NCBI RefSeq assembly: GCF_022179245.1
Contig: NZ_BPQM01000073.1
Span: 1 to 39,513 of the forward strand
From: Methylobacterium gregans
Lineage (GTDB): Bacteria > Pseudomonadota > Alphaproteobacteria > Rhizobiales > Beijerinckiaceae
Direction of reading: 5' to 3'
DNA: 39,513 nucleotides
Position numbers and translations under genes: made by a program. Positions 26,855-35,830 of this stretch are shown piece by piece (position 1 is the stretch's first letter; each line of letters opens with the position of its first letter). Below the pieces are notes generated by a model that saw nothing but the letters and a program-made list of their open reading frames with translations, had not been told where the DNA came from and did not search any database.

Positions 26855-27723
26855 TGCCCGTGCGGCAGGAGACGCGCCAGCTCGACCTCACGGTCTCAGG
26901 GTGCCCCTGCCCCACCCCGGTCGACGTGGTGGGCGAGGGACCGGCGGCCCTGCTGCTCCCGGCCCTCTCCACCATCTCGGCCCGCGCCGAGATGCACGGC
27001 CTCGCCGAAGCGCTGGCGGGCGATCACCGCTGCCTCGTGCCGGACTGGCCGGGCTTCGGCGACCGGCCGCGTCCGCGCCTGCCCCTGGAGCCGGCAACGC
27101 TTCACGCCTTCCTCGACGCGCTTGTCAGCGCGCTACCCGGCCCCTACGCCCTCGGGATCGCGGCCGGGCACGCGGCGGGCTACCTCGTGGCGGCAGCGGC
27201 GCGCCATCCCGGTCTCTTCGGCCGGCTCGTGCTCGTGGCGCCCACTTGGCGCGGCCCACTGCCGACCGCCATGCCGGAGCGAAAGGCGCTCCACGGCCGG
27301 ATCCGGCGCGCCATCGAGACGCCGCTCCTCGGGGACGCGCTCTACCGCCTCAACATCAGCCCGCCGATCATCGGCCGGATGATGCGCGCCCACGTCTACG
27401 CCGATCCGGAACGGGTCACGCCGGCGGTGGTGCGGGCCAAGCACGCGGTGACGCGCCAGCGCAACGGGCGCTTCGGCACGGCCGCCTTCGTCACCGGCGG
27501 CCTCGATCCGGTCCAGAGCCGGGAGGCCTTTCTCGCCCTGTTCCAGGATGGGCTACCGCCCGTGCAGATGCTCCGGCCGGAGCGCGCCCCGCCCCGATCT
27601 GGCGCGGAGATGGACGCGCTGGCCGCCAGCGGCCGCGTCCGCCCAGCCGCCGTTCCGGGCGCCCTGAGCGCGCACGAGGAGCATCCCGACGCCGTCGCCG
27701 CCGCGATCCGCGGCGCGATCTGA
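26854..27723 (+). CDS. Alpha/beta-hydrolase-fold protein lacking the nucleophile serine
   Basis: A 289-residue protein with the alpha/beta-hydrolase fold: an early strand (ALLLPALST), DWPGFGDRPRP, a strand-turn-helix reading LGIAAGHAAGYLV, LVAPTWRGPLP and a late His in SAHEEHP. At the nucleophile elbow the usual Gly-X-Ser-X-Gly reads Gly-His-Ala-Ala-Gly, with Ala107 (codon 27172-27174) in place of serine. It may be non-catalytic or use other chemistry. Its ATG overlaps the dapD stop by one base (TGATG), so translation is coupled. Its role beside dapD is unknown. Confidence 0.82.
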
Positions 27724-27858
27724 TCGGTCCCGGACCCCATCCGACGCGCGAGAACCGGACGTTTTTGTATCATGAATGCTGCCGCGGCGGCTTTGCCTGC
27801 GCCGAGTGCCATAGGCGCGTCGTGAATCGCCTCGTATGATTCCGAGAATTACAGGATC

Positions 27859-28788
27859 GTGACGCTGCAGAACCCGATGCTCCGCCCCTCCTCCACACGC
27901 GCCGCGCCGGCGCTTCTGGCCCTCCTGCTCTCGACGGCCGCGCTGCTGGCGCCCGGATCAGCCGGCGCCGAGCCACCGAAGCCCGCCGCGCCGCCCGAGA
28001 ATGCGGCACCCGGCCCGCAATCTGCGCCGTCGGTCGGGTCGGACACTTTGAAGCCCGGCAAGCCGGCGGTTAAGCCCTACCTCAGCGAAGAGGCGGCTCC
28101 GGACACGGTGAAGATCCTATCGCCGCCGCCCGCCAGCCACTCGCCCCTCGAGAACGCCGACCGGGCGGCCTTCAACACCACGCGCGCTCTCAAGGGCAGC
28201 CCTCGCTGGGATCTCGCCGCGAGCGACGTGGCCGAGGGCGCCTCGGCGATCCTCGAGACCTACGCCTGCGTGCTCGGCACGAAGATCGACGCGGCACGCG
28301 TGCCCGCCGTGGTCAACCTATTCGAGCGCGCCCGGCTCGATATCGCCCGCGGCACGAAGGCGCCCAAGCTGCATTACCGCCGTCTGCGGCCGTTCGTCGG
28401 CAACGACGCACCGATCTGCGTGCAGCGGACCCAGCAGCTCGCCGACAGCTTCAGCTACCCCTCCGGTCACGCCACGCAGGGCTGGGCCTACGCGCTGATG
28501 ATGGCCAGTCTGGTCCCCGGCAAGGCCGGCGCGATCCTCGCGCGCGGACGCGTCTACGGCGAGAGCCGGATCGTCTGCGGCGTTCACTGGCTAACGGACG
28601 TTGCGGCGGGCCGCACCAACGGCTCGGCGATCTTCGCTGCCCTGATGGGGAATGCGGAGTTCCGCGCCGACATGGACAAGGCTCGAACCGAGCTCGCCAA
28701 GGTGGTCGACGCCAAGGGACAGGCTCCAGAGGAGTCGACCTGCACCCGCGAGAACGCGGTTCTGACGGCCCCGGCTCTCCAGTTCTGA
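27859..28788 (+). CDS. Class A non-specific acid phosphatase (PAP2 family)
   Basis: A 309-residue secreted phosphatase, PhoN-like, expected to hydrolyse phosphate monoesters in the periplasm. All three PAP2 motifs are intact: K170 with six residues to R177-P178, PSGH at 201-204 and SR (236-237) with His243 and Asp247. A signal peptide spans about residues 7-37, followed by a Pro-rich linker. The start is uncertain: GTG 27859 has AGGA close by, and ATG 27877 would begin exactly at the signal peptide (MLRPSSTRAA). A 135-base gap precedes it. Confidence 0.9.
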   Translation: MTLQNPMLRPSSTRAAPALLALLLSTAALLAPGSAGAEPPKPAAPPENAAPGPQSAPSVGSDTLKPGKPAVKPYLSEEAAPDTVKILSPPPASHSPLENADRAAFNTTRALKGSPRWDLAASDVAEGASAILETYACVLGTKIDAARVPAVVNLFERARLDIARGTKAPKLHYRRLRPFVGNDAPICVQRTQQLADSFSYPSGHATQGWAYALMMASLVPGKAGAILARGRVYGESRIVCGVHWLTDVAAGRTNGSAIFAALMGNAEFRADMDKARTELAKVVDAKGQAPEESTCTRENAVLTAPALQF

Positions 28789-28821
28789 GAGGGCCGGGAC
28801 ACTTTTGAACCGTTCCAAGTG

Positions 28822-28837
28822 TGTGATTTCAATCACG
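28822..28837. promoter_or_regulatory. CRP/FNR-type palindrome upstream of the TonB receptor
   Basis: TGTGATTTCAATCACG at 28822-28837 matches the TGTGA-N6-TCACA pattern of CRP/FNR-family sites except for the last base. Its core is the palindrome gtgatt-tc-aatcac. It sits 70 bases before the receptor ATG. I see no Fur or Irr box. Confidence 0.45.
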
Positions 28838-28907
28838 TTTTCGGGTTGAACACGAAAGCTTGACCGCTAAACCTCGGGCGACCCTGATCGCACCGGACCG
28901 AGGTTTC

Positions 28908-31193
28908 ATGTCCCAGCGCGCCCGTCTCGCGGCCCTCGCCTCGCTGCTCGCCGCGGGACCGGCGGCCGCACAACAGAGCGTCGAGCTCAACCAGATCTCG
29001 GTGGAGGCCACGAAGCCGAGAGCGCGGGCCACGGGCCCGCGCGTCCAGGCGCGGCCACAGCCGGTCCAGCAGGTGGAGCCGGGACCGGGCGGGGGCGACC
29101 GCGTCTCGGGCGGCCCCATCGGCCCGGGCGCCGACAGCGCCGCCACCAGCGGCGGCGGCGGCGGTCCGAGCGGGGTCGTCGGCTACACCGCCAAGGTCAG
29201 CCCCACCGCCACCAAGACCAACACGCCGCTGATCGAGACGCCCCAATCGGTGAGCGTCGTCACCCGCGAGCAACTGAACGACCGCAACGTGCAGTCGCTC
29301 AACGAGGCCCTGGCCTACACGCCGGGCACCTCCACGGACGTGTTCGGCTTCGACCCGCGCTTCGACGCCTTCTACATCCGCGGCTTCCAGGTGACGTATA
29401 ACGGCATCTATCGCGACGGCCTGCGCCAGCCCGGCGTCGGGCTCGCGGTGCCCCGCATCGAACCCTACGGCACCGAGGCGCTGACCATCCTGCGCGGACC
29501 GGCCTCCGGACTCTACGGCCTCGGCTCGCCGGGCGGCATCGTCGACGTCACGACGAAGCGGCCGGTCTTCACCCGTTTCGGCGAGGTCTGGTTCCAGGGC
29601 GGCAACTACGACCGCTACCAGGGCAATTTCGATATCGGCGGACCGATCGAAGGATCGGACGGGACGATGGCCCACCGACTGACCGGTCTCGTGCGCCAAT
29701 CCGACACCTTCCTGCCGGGCGCAACCGACGACCGGGCCTACATCGCCCCCGCCTTCACCTGGAAGCCGTCCGCCGACACCACCTTCACGCTGCTGACCGA
29801 GTTCCAGCGAACGCAGGCACCCGGCACGGCGGCGTTCTTCAACTTCCCGGGCTTCGTGGTCTCACGGCTCTACCAGGGCGATGCGGGCTTCAACGCCTTC
29901 ACCACGCAGCAGTACCGCATCGGCTACGCCTTCGAGCACAAGTTCTCGCCCGACCTGATCTTCCGCCAGAACTTCCGCTATTACGGCGTCAACGGCGACT
30001 TTCCCTACACCGAGATCACCGGCATCACCGGGCTGTCGGCACAGCGCTATGCCGGCCTGTTCATCGAGGATCTGCACGCGGTCACACTCGACAACCAGTT
30101 CGAGGGCCACGTCGTGACCGGTCCGGTCAGCCACACGATCCTGGGCGGCATCGACTACCAGCGCTACGACTACACCCGCCGCTCCGGCTTCAACTTCGGC
30201 GTTCCCGATCTCGACCTGACGGGCGTCACCGACTTCTCGAACTTCCGTTACCGGACCTTCATCCCGAAGCCGGCCCTGACCGCAGCCTCGTTCCAGACTC
30301 TCGATCAGGTCGGCCTCTATCTGCAGGAGCAGGCGAAGTTCGACCGCTTCGTGCTGACCCTGACGGGTCGGCAGGATTTCGTCTCACAGAGCACCCGGAC
30401 CGGCACGCCGGGCGCTCTCGGTGCCGCCGCCACGCAGAACGACGCCGCCTTCACGGGCCGGGTCGGCCTGAACTATCTCCTCGCGCCCGGCCTCGTGCCC
30501 TACGCCAGCTACGCCACCACCTTCACCCCGCAGGTCGGCGTCGACGGCCAAGGCCGCCCCTTCCCGGTTGCCACCGGCGACCAGATCGAGGCGGGCGTGA
30601 AGTACGTGGTGCCGAACACCAACATCACCGCGGCTTTCGCGGGGTTCGACATCGTGCAGTCCTCGATCCTGCGCCCCGATCCCACCAACACCGCCAATCA
30701 GGTCGCCACCGGCGCGGTCCGGTCCAAGGGCTTCGAGGCGGAACTCGTCGCCAACTTCGCGCCCGGCACGAACCTGACGCTGGCCTACACCCATCTCGAC
30801 TTCCGCTTCGTGCGCCAGACCTCACTGGTGGTGCCGAACCTGCCGATCGACGGCAACGCCCTGTCGGGCATCCCGGGCGACAGTTTCAAGGCCTTCGCCA
30901 CCTACCTGTTCCCGCCCTCTTCACCGCTGTCCGGCCTCACCATTGGCGGGGGCGTGCGCTACGCCAGCACGAGTTTCGCCAACGATGAGAACACGGTGCG
31001 CAATCCGACCGTGACGCTGTTCGACGCCCTCATCGCCTACGACTTCGCGGCGCTGGACCCGAAGTACAAGGGCTTCCGCGCCCAGCTGAACGGCTTCAAC
31101 ATCTTCGACCGGGACTACACGAACTGCCAGGCCGGCTTCTGCTACCGCGGCGCGCCCGCCACCGTGATCGGCAGCCTGATCTATCGCTGGTAG
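28908..31193 (+). CDS. TonB-dependent siderophore receptor
   Basis: A 761-residue outer-membrane receptor that should import ferric siderophores with TonB energy. It has a signal peptide (MSQRARLAALASLLAAGPAAAQQ), a Pro/Gly-rich N-terminal linker and a plug domain (NTPLIETPQSVSVVTREQLNDRN, EALAYTPGTSTDVFGFDPRFDAFYIRGF, LRGPASGLYGLGSPGGIVDVTTKRP), then a 22-strand-type barrel ending in YRW, the usual C-terminal aromatic. ATG 28908 follows AGG and begins the signal peptide. No siderophore synthesis or ABC transporter genes are near, so it is a lone receptor. Confidence 0.93.
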   Translation: MSQRARLAALASLLAAGPAAAQQSVELNQISVEATKPRARATGPRVQARPQPVQQVEPGPGGGDRVSGGPIGPGADSAATSGGGGGPSGVVGYTAKVSPTATKTNTPLIETPQSVSVVTREQLNDRNVQSLNEALAYTPGTSTDVFGFDPRFDAFYIRGFQVTYNGIYRDGLRQPGVGLAVPRIEPYGTEALTILRGPASGLYGLGSPGGIVDVTTKRPVFTRFGEVWFQGGNYDRYQGNFDIGGPIEGSDGTMAHRLTGLVRQSDTFLPGATDDRAYIAPAFTWKPSADTTFTLLTEFQRTQAPGTAAFFNFPGFVVSRLYQGDAGFNAFTTQQYRIGYAFEHKFSPDLIFRQNFRYYGVNGDFPYTEITGITGLSAQRYAGLFIEDLHAVTLDNQFEGHVVTGPVSHTILGGIDYQRYDYTRRSGFNFGVPDLDLTGVTDFSNFRYRTFIPKPALTAASFQTLDQVGLYLQEQAKFDRFVLTLTGRQDFVSQSTRTGTPGALGAAATQNDAAFTGRVGLNYLLAPGLVPYASYATTFTPQVGVDGQGRPFPVATGDQIEAGVKYVVPNTNITAAFAGFDIVQSSILRPDPTNTANQVATGAVRSKGFEAELVANFAPGTNLTLAYTHLDFRFVRQTSLVVPNLPIDGNALSGIPGDSFKAFATYLFPPSSPLSGLTIGGGVRYASTSFANDENTVRNPTVTLFDALIAYDFAALDPKYKGFRAQLNGFNIFDRDYTNCQAGFCYRGAPATVIGSLIYRW

Positions 31194-31305
31194 GGCAGGG
31201 GCGGCGCTGCGGGGCGCCACCACGCTCCCGCCGCAGAGAAATCGTAACGCCTGTGCCTCAGGCTGATGGCGCGGCGGCGGGCGCGCGCGTAAAGAGCGGA
31301 TCGGG

Positions 31306-31896
31306 ATGAGGCTGGAACGCGGGCGCATGGTTCGTCGGGCAGGGCAGGGACTTCGGCGCGGGGCTCAGCAAGGGGTTCGGATCACGAGCCGCCTCGCCTG
31401 CGCGGGCGCGCTGGTGCTCGGCCTCTCGGCCTGCTTCCGCCCGCTCTACGGTCCGACCGCCTCCGGCGAGTCGATGGGCGCATTGCTCGCCGCCATCCAA
31501 GTCGACGAGATCAACATGGCGCAGGGCCAGGAGCGCCTGGGGCACTATCTGCGCAGCGAGCTGATCTTCGATCTCGACGGCTCGGGTCAGCCCGCGCCGA
31601 AGCGCTACCGCCTGAAGATGCAGGGTAGCGAGACCATCCAGACGCCGATCGTCTCGACCCAGACCGGCCGCGCGGAGGCCGGTACCATCGTGGGCAGCGT
31701 GCGCTACAGCCTGGAGAGCCTCGACGGGCTCAAGGTGATCACCGAGGGCGTGGCAACCTCGACCGCGACCTACGACCGCTCGATCCAGCGCTTCGCCAGC
31801 CAGCGCGCCGCGCGCGACGCCGAGATCCGGCTGTCGAAGGTGCTGGCCGAGCAGATCAAGACCCGCATCGCCTCCGTACTCTCGGCCAGACCGTAG
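31306..31896 (+). CDS. lptE: LPS-assembly lipoprotein LptE
   Basis: LptE plugs the LptD barrel in the outer membrane and helps insert lipopolysaccharide. The 196-residue protein has a lipobox LGLSAC with Cys43, then FRPLYGPTASGES, the common alphaproteobacterial LptE start. The rest (YRLKMQGSETIQTPIVSTQTGRAEAGTIVGSVRYSL) fits the family. The N-terminal extension before the signal core is long, so a later start such as ATG 31327 is possible. It is followed by holA after 10 bases, the usual order. Confidence 0.88.
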   Translation: MRLERGRMVRRAGQGLRRGAQQGVRITSRLACAGALVLGLSACFRPLYGPTASGESMGALLAAIQVDEINMAQGQERLGHYLRSELIFDLDGSGQPAPKRYRLKMQGSETIQTPIVSTQTGRAEAGTIVGSVRYSLESLDGLKVITEGVATSTATYDRSIQRFASQRAARDAEIRLSKVLAEQIKTRIASVLSARP

Positions 31897-31906
31897 GACG
31901 CGGCGC

Positions 31907-32941
31907 GTGACGGCCGTCAAGGCGCACGAGGCCGACGCGCTGATCCGGCGGGGGCCGGATCCCCGCATCCCCGTCATCCTCGTCTACGGACCCGATACCG
32001 GTCTCGTGGTCGAGCGTGCCAAGCGCCTCGCCGAGAGTTTCGTCACCGACCCGAACGATCCCTTCGCCCTGGTGAAGATCGACGGCGACGCGCTGGCCGG
32101 CGATCCTGGCCGCCTCGTGGACGAGGCCGGTACGGTCGGGCTGTTCGGCGACAAGCGCACCATCTGGGTCCGTCCCGGCAGCCGCAACTACGCGCCCGCG
32201 GTCGAGGCGGTGCTGAAGGCGGAGGTCGCCGAGACCCGCATCGTGGTGGAGGCCGGAGACCTCGCCAAATCCGCCCCCTTGCGCACCCTGTGCGAGCGCT
32301 CGCCGAAGGCGCTGGCCATCCCCTGCTACCCGGACGACGAGCGGGCACTCGCCGACCTGATCGACCGCACCCTGCAGGAGCGCGGCCTGCGCATCGCCCG
32401 GGAGGCCCGCGAGGTGCTGGCCCAGAGCCTCGGCGGCGACCGGCGCGCCAGCCTGTCGGAGATCGAGAAGCTCGCGCTCTACGCGTCCGGGCAGGGGAGC
32501 GTCGAGCTCGACGACGTCGAGGCGATCGTCAGCGATGTCGGAGCGAGCGTGCTGAACACCCTGATCGATGCCGCCTTCGTGGGGCGCACGGCGGAGGTCG
32601 AGCGCGAGTATCGCCGCTTCCGCCACGAGGGGCTCGATCCGTCGATGATGCTGGGCTCCGCGCTCCGCCACGCGCTCACCCTGCTGGCGAGCCGCCTCGA
32701 GGGGCCGGATAAGAGCCCGAGCCTGCTCGTCGCCTCCTGGCGCGGCCTGCATTTCAAGCGCAAGGCTTCCGTCGAGGCGCAGCTCGGCCGGTGGAGCCCC
32801 GCCGCGCTCCGCCAGGCGGTTCAGATCCTGCAGGACACCGTTCTGGCTTGCCGCCGGGCGGATGCCGACCTCGCCCACGCTCATGCCTCGGCGGCCCTCC
32901 TGCGCATCGCCGCGGAGGCGGCGCGGCGCCGAGCTGGCTGA
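31907..32941 (+). CDS. holA: DNA polymerase III delta subunit
   Basis: Delta is the clamp-loader subunit that opens the beta clamp. The 344-residue protein has a P-loop-like N-terminal region (VILVYGPDTGLVVERAKRL), the middle LAIPCYPDDERALADLIDRTLQERG and the C-terminal collar domain (LNTLIDAAFVGRTAEVEREYRRFRHEGLDPSMMLGSALRH). It starts with GTG 31907 after AGGA at 31895-31898. It lies 10 bases after lptE, almost certainly in one transcript. Confidence 0.95.
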   Translation: MTAVKAHEADALIRRGPDPRIPVILVYGPDTGLVVERAKRLAESFVTDPNDPFALVKIDGDALAGDPGRLVDEAGTVGLFGDKRTIWVRPGSRNYAPAVEAVLKAEVAETRIVVEAGDLAKSAPLRTLCERSPKALAIPCYPDDERALADLIDRTLQERGLRIAREAREVLAQSLGGDRRASLSEIEKLALYASGQGSVELDDVEAIVSDVGASVLNTLIDAAFVGRTAEVEREYRRFRHEGLDPSMMLGSALRHALTLLASRLEGPDKSPSLLVASWRGLHFKRKASVEAQLGRWSPAALRQAVQILQDTVLACRRADADLAHAHASAALLRIAAEAARRRAG

Positions 32942-33037
32942 CATCGGCGTGAGCAGGGATGGGCGAAGCGGCCTCGCCAACCCTCCGTTAAGTCCGCCCG
33001 GTTCAATAATCCGTCCTCTCTGATCTGCCTAAACGCG

Positions 33038-33973
33038 ATGTCGTCCTACTTCTTCCGGCAGCGTCAGTCCGAACCGGCCGATGCGCCCGACTCGGAACCG
33101 GATCTGGCGGCGTTGAAGCGGGAAGTTCAGCGCCTGCGGGAGATGCTCGATCTCAACTCGGACTGGATCTGGGAGGTCGACGCGCAGGGTCGCTACACCT
33201 ACGTCTCGCTCCACTGCCTGCCGCTGCTCGGCTACGCACCGGAGGAGATGCTGGGTCGCACGCCCTTCGATTTCATGCCGCCGGAGGAGGCCGCCCGCGT
33301 GGGCGCGGCTTTCGCGGCGATCGTCGCGGAGAAGCGCGGCTTCTCGCATCTCCTGAACCGCACCATCCGCAGCGACGGCCGGATCGTGGTGCTGGAGACC
33401 AGCGGCGTGCCGCTGCTGAACCCGGACGGCAGCCTGCGCGGCTATCGCGGCATCGACCGCGACATCACCGAGCGGGAGGCCGCCAACGAGCGCCTGCGCC
33501 ACGCGGCGCGGCACGATTCTCTCACCGCATTGCCAAACCGGCTCTATCTGCGCGAGCACCTTGGGGCGCTGCTGGGCGCGGTCGGGCCGGGCTGCTGCGT
33601 GCTGGCGATCGACCTCGACCGCTTCAAGCCCGTCAACGACCGGCTCGGTCATGAGGCTGGGGATCTGGTGCTCCGGGAGATCGGCCGGCGCTTGGCGGAT
33701 CTGGCAAACGCGCGCGGAGTTTTCGCCGCGCGGCCGGGCGGCGACGAGTTCGTGGTGATCGCCGACGCTCTGATGCCGGGCGCGGCCGAGCGCCTGGCCG
33801 ACGACCTGCGGGCGGCGATCGGCGGCCCGATCAGCCTCGGCAGCGAGACGGTCGCGGTCGGGGCGAGTGTCGGTGTCGCCCAGGCGCGGGCGGACGATAC
33901 GGTCGAGACCCTGCTGGCCGCCGCGGACCGGGCGCTCTACCGCGCCAAGTCCCGGCTCGATGCCGCCTCCTGA
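33038..33973 (+). CDS. PAS-GGDEF diguanylate cyclase
   Basis: A 311-residue soluble protein that likely makes cyclic-di-GMP in response to a signal at its PAS domain. PAS spans about residues 37-146 (LNSDWIWEVDAQGRYTYVS, GRTPFDFMPPEE, GYRGIDRDITERE) and GGDEF about 150-308 (RHDSLTALPNRLYLREHL, IDLDRFKPVND, GGDEF at 234-238). The product-inhibition I-site RxxD is absent; the equivalent stretch is about ARGV. No membrane segment is present. It lies between holA and parB, ending 12 bases before the convergent parB stop. Confidence 0.92.
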   Translation: MSSYFFRQRQSEPADAPDSEPDLAALKREVQRLREMLDLNSDWIWEVDAQGRYTYVSLHCLPLLGYAPEEMLGRTPFDFMPPEEAARVGAAFAAIVAEKRGFSHLLNRTIRSDGRIVVLETSGVPLLNPDGSLRGYRGIDRDITEREAANERLRHAARHDSLTALPNRLYLREHLGALLGAVGPGCCVLAIDLDRFKPVNDRLGHEAGDLVLREIGRRLADLANARGVFAARPGGDEFVVIADALMPGAAERLADDLRAAIGGPISLGSETVAVGASVGVAQARADDTVETLLAAADRALYRAKSRLDAAS

Positions 33974-33985
33974 AGCCTTCCCGGC

Positions 33986-34900
33986 TCAGTCCTCGTTCGG
34001 GATCTGGAAGCGGCGGCAGAGATCGTCGAGTTCCTGCGCCGTCTGGTAGCGGATGCGGATCTCACCCTCGTTCGGGTTCTTCGCCTTCAGGCTGACGCCG
34101 ACGCCGAGCGCCCGCGCGAAGCGGCGCTCCAGGCTGCGGACCTCCTCGGATCGCTCGCCGGCGCCGCGGGGACGGCCGGGGCGGGGGCCTTCCTGCTCCG
34201 GAACCTCGGCGGCGGCGATGGCCTCGACCTCGCGGACCGACAGCCCCTCCTCCACGATGCGGCGCCCGACCGCTTCGGGATCGCGCACGGCGAGCAGCGC
34301 GCGGGCGTGGCCCGCCGTGATCTCGCCCGCGATCACCCGCTCCTGGATCGACGGCGGCAGGTTCAGAAGCCGCAGCGTATTGGCGAGGTGACTACGGCTC
34401 TTCCCCAAGATCTCAGCGAGCTCGCGCTGGCTATAGGCGAACTCGCTCATCAGTCGCTCGTAGCCGGCCGCTTCCTCGATCGCGTTGAGATCGGTGCGCT
34501 GCACGTTCTCAAGGATCGCGAATTCGAGCGAGGCTCGGTCGTCGATCTCGACGACGACCACCGGGACCTCGTCGAGACCGGCGCGCTGGGCTGCGCGCCA
34601 GCGGCGCTCGCCGGCCACGATCTCGAAGGCACCCGGAACGTCGGCGAGCGGACGCACAACGATCGGCTGAATCAGCCCGCGCGCCTTCAACGAGACCGCG
34701 AGTTCGTCGAGGTCGGTCTCGCTGAAGCGGCGGCGCGGGTTGCGCGGGTTGGGGCGCAGGAACTCGACCGCAACCCGGCGTTGCGGGGCAGGGGACTTGG
34801 CCCCGTCCGCGGCCGGTTCTGCCGCACCGAAATCACCGATCAGGGCCGCGAGCCCGCGTCCCAGCCGGGGCCGTGCGCCCTCTTCCGCCATCACCGCCAC
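33986..34900 (-). CDS. parB: Chromosome partitioning protein ParB
   Basis: ParB is a CTP-dependent clamp that loads at parS, spreads along DNA and works with ParA to segregate origins. The 304-residue protein has the N-terminal RLGRGLAALIGD, the CTP-binding motif GERRWRA at 97-103, ENVQR at 131-135 and a helix-turn-helix (about 156-182, YSQRELAEILGKSRSHLANTLRLL). The C-terminal dimer domain ends RFQIPNED. GTG 34900 is chosen because GGAG lies 7 bases upstream; ATG 34891 is three codons in. It lies 81 bases after parA. A parS site lies inside rsmG of the same operon. Confidence 0.95.
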   Translation of the reverse strand: MAVMAEEGARPRLGRGLAALIGDFGAAEPAADGAKSPAPQRRVAVEFLRPNPRNPRRRFSETDLDELAVSLKARGLIQPIVVRPLADVPGAFEIVAGERRWRAAQRAGLDEVPVVVVEIDDRASLEFAILENVQRTDLNAIEEAAGYERLMSEFAYSQRELAEILGKSRSHLANTLRLLNLPPSIQERVIAGEITAGHARALLAVRDPEAVGRRIVEEGLSVREVEAIAAAEVPEQEGPRPGRPRGAGERSEEVRSLERRFARALGVGVSLKAKNPNEGEIRIRYQTAQELDDLCRRFQIPNED

Positions 34901-34981
34901 CCATCCACTCCGTTACGCAACCCGCGGCTTTGCCGTCGGGATACCCGCGTCAAACCCGTTCAAACCGTGGGCAAACCCGCC

Positions 34982-35830
34982 TCATGCCGCGGCGTGGACC
35001 CGGCCTTCCCGCTGGATCACCTCCGAGGCGAGGCGGAGGTAGGCCTGGGACCCGGCGCATTTGAGGTCGTAGAGGAGCGCCGGCTTGCCGTGCGAGGGCG
35101 CCTCCGAGATCCGCACGTTGCGCGGGATCATCGTCTCGTAGACCTTCTCGCCCATGAAGCTGCGGACATCCGCCACGACTTGGTTCGAGAGGTTGTTGCG
35201 CGGATCGAACATCGTCAGCACGACGCCCTGGATCGTCAACTTTGGGTTGAGCGCCGCACGCACCTGCTCGACCGTGCGCAGGAGCTGGCTCAGACCTTCG
35301 AGCGCGAAGAACTCGCATTGCAGCGGCACCATCACGGCGTCGGCCGCGACCAGAGCGTTGATGGTGAGCAGGTTCAGCGAGGGTGGGCAGTCTATCAGCA
35401 CGTAGCTGAAGCCCGCCGTCTCCGGGGCCTCGCCCATGCGCTTGAGCACGTTGCGCAGGCGGTGCGCCCGGTCGGCACTCTGGGCCATCTCAAGCTCCAG
35501 GCCGAGCAGGTCCATGGTCGAGGCGGCGAGCGACAGGCGCGGCACCGCAGTCGGCACCACGGCCTGGGCGAGGGTCGCCTCGCCGGCCATCACCTCGTAG
35601 GTCGAGACCCGACGGGCCCGGCGGTCGATGCCGAGCCCCGTCGAGGCGTTCCCCTGCGGGTCGAGGTCGATCACCAGCACCTGCTCGCCGATTGCGGCGA
35701 GCGCCGTACCCAGGTTGATCGCCGTCGTGGTCTTGCCGACGCCGCCCTTCTGGTTGGCGAGCGCGAGGATCCGCAGCGGGCGCGCGACGGCTGCCGGCTG
35801 AACGGGGGCGGGGAGGACATCGCTTGTCAT
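34982..35830 (-). CDS. parA: Chromosome partitioning ATPase ParA
   Basis: ParA is the Walker-type ATPase whose DNA-bound gradient pulls ParB-parS complexes apart. The 282-residue protein has the deviant Walker A KGGVGKT at residues 28-34, IDLDPQGNASTGLG (switch I area) and LIDCPPSLNLLT (Walker B/switch II). The ATG at 35830 overlaps the rsmG stop by 4 bases (35827-35830), fixing the start and implying coupling. The N-terminus MTSDVLPAPVQPAAVARP is a short Pro/Ala-rich leader, as in many chromosomal ParA proteins. Confidence 0.96.
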   Translation of the reverse strand: MTSDVLPAPVQPAAVARPLRILALANQKGGVGKTTTAINLGTALAAIGEQVLVIDLDPQGNASTGLGIDRRARRVSTYEVMAGEATLAQAVVPTAVPRLSLAASTMDLLGLELEMAQSADRAHRLRNVLKRMGEAPETAGFSYVLIDCPPSLNLLTINALVAADAVMVPLQCEFFALEGLSQLLRTVEQVRAALNPKLTIQGVVLTMFDPRNNLSNQVVADVRSFMGEKVYETMIPRNVRISEAPSHGKPALLYDLKCAGSQAYLRLASEVIQREGRVHAAA

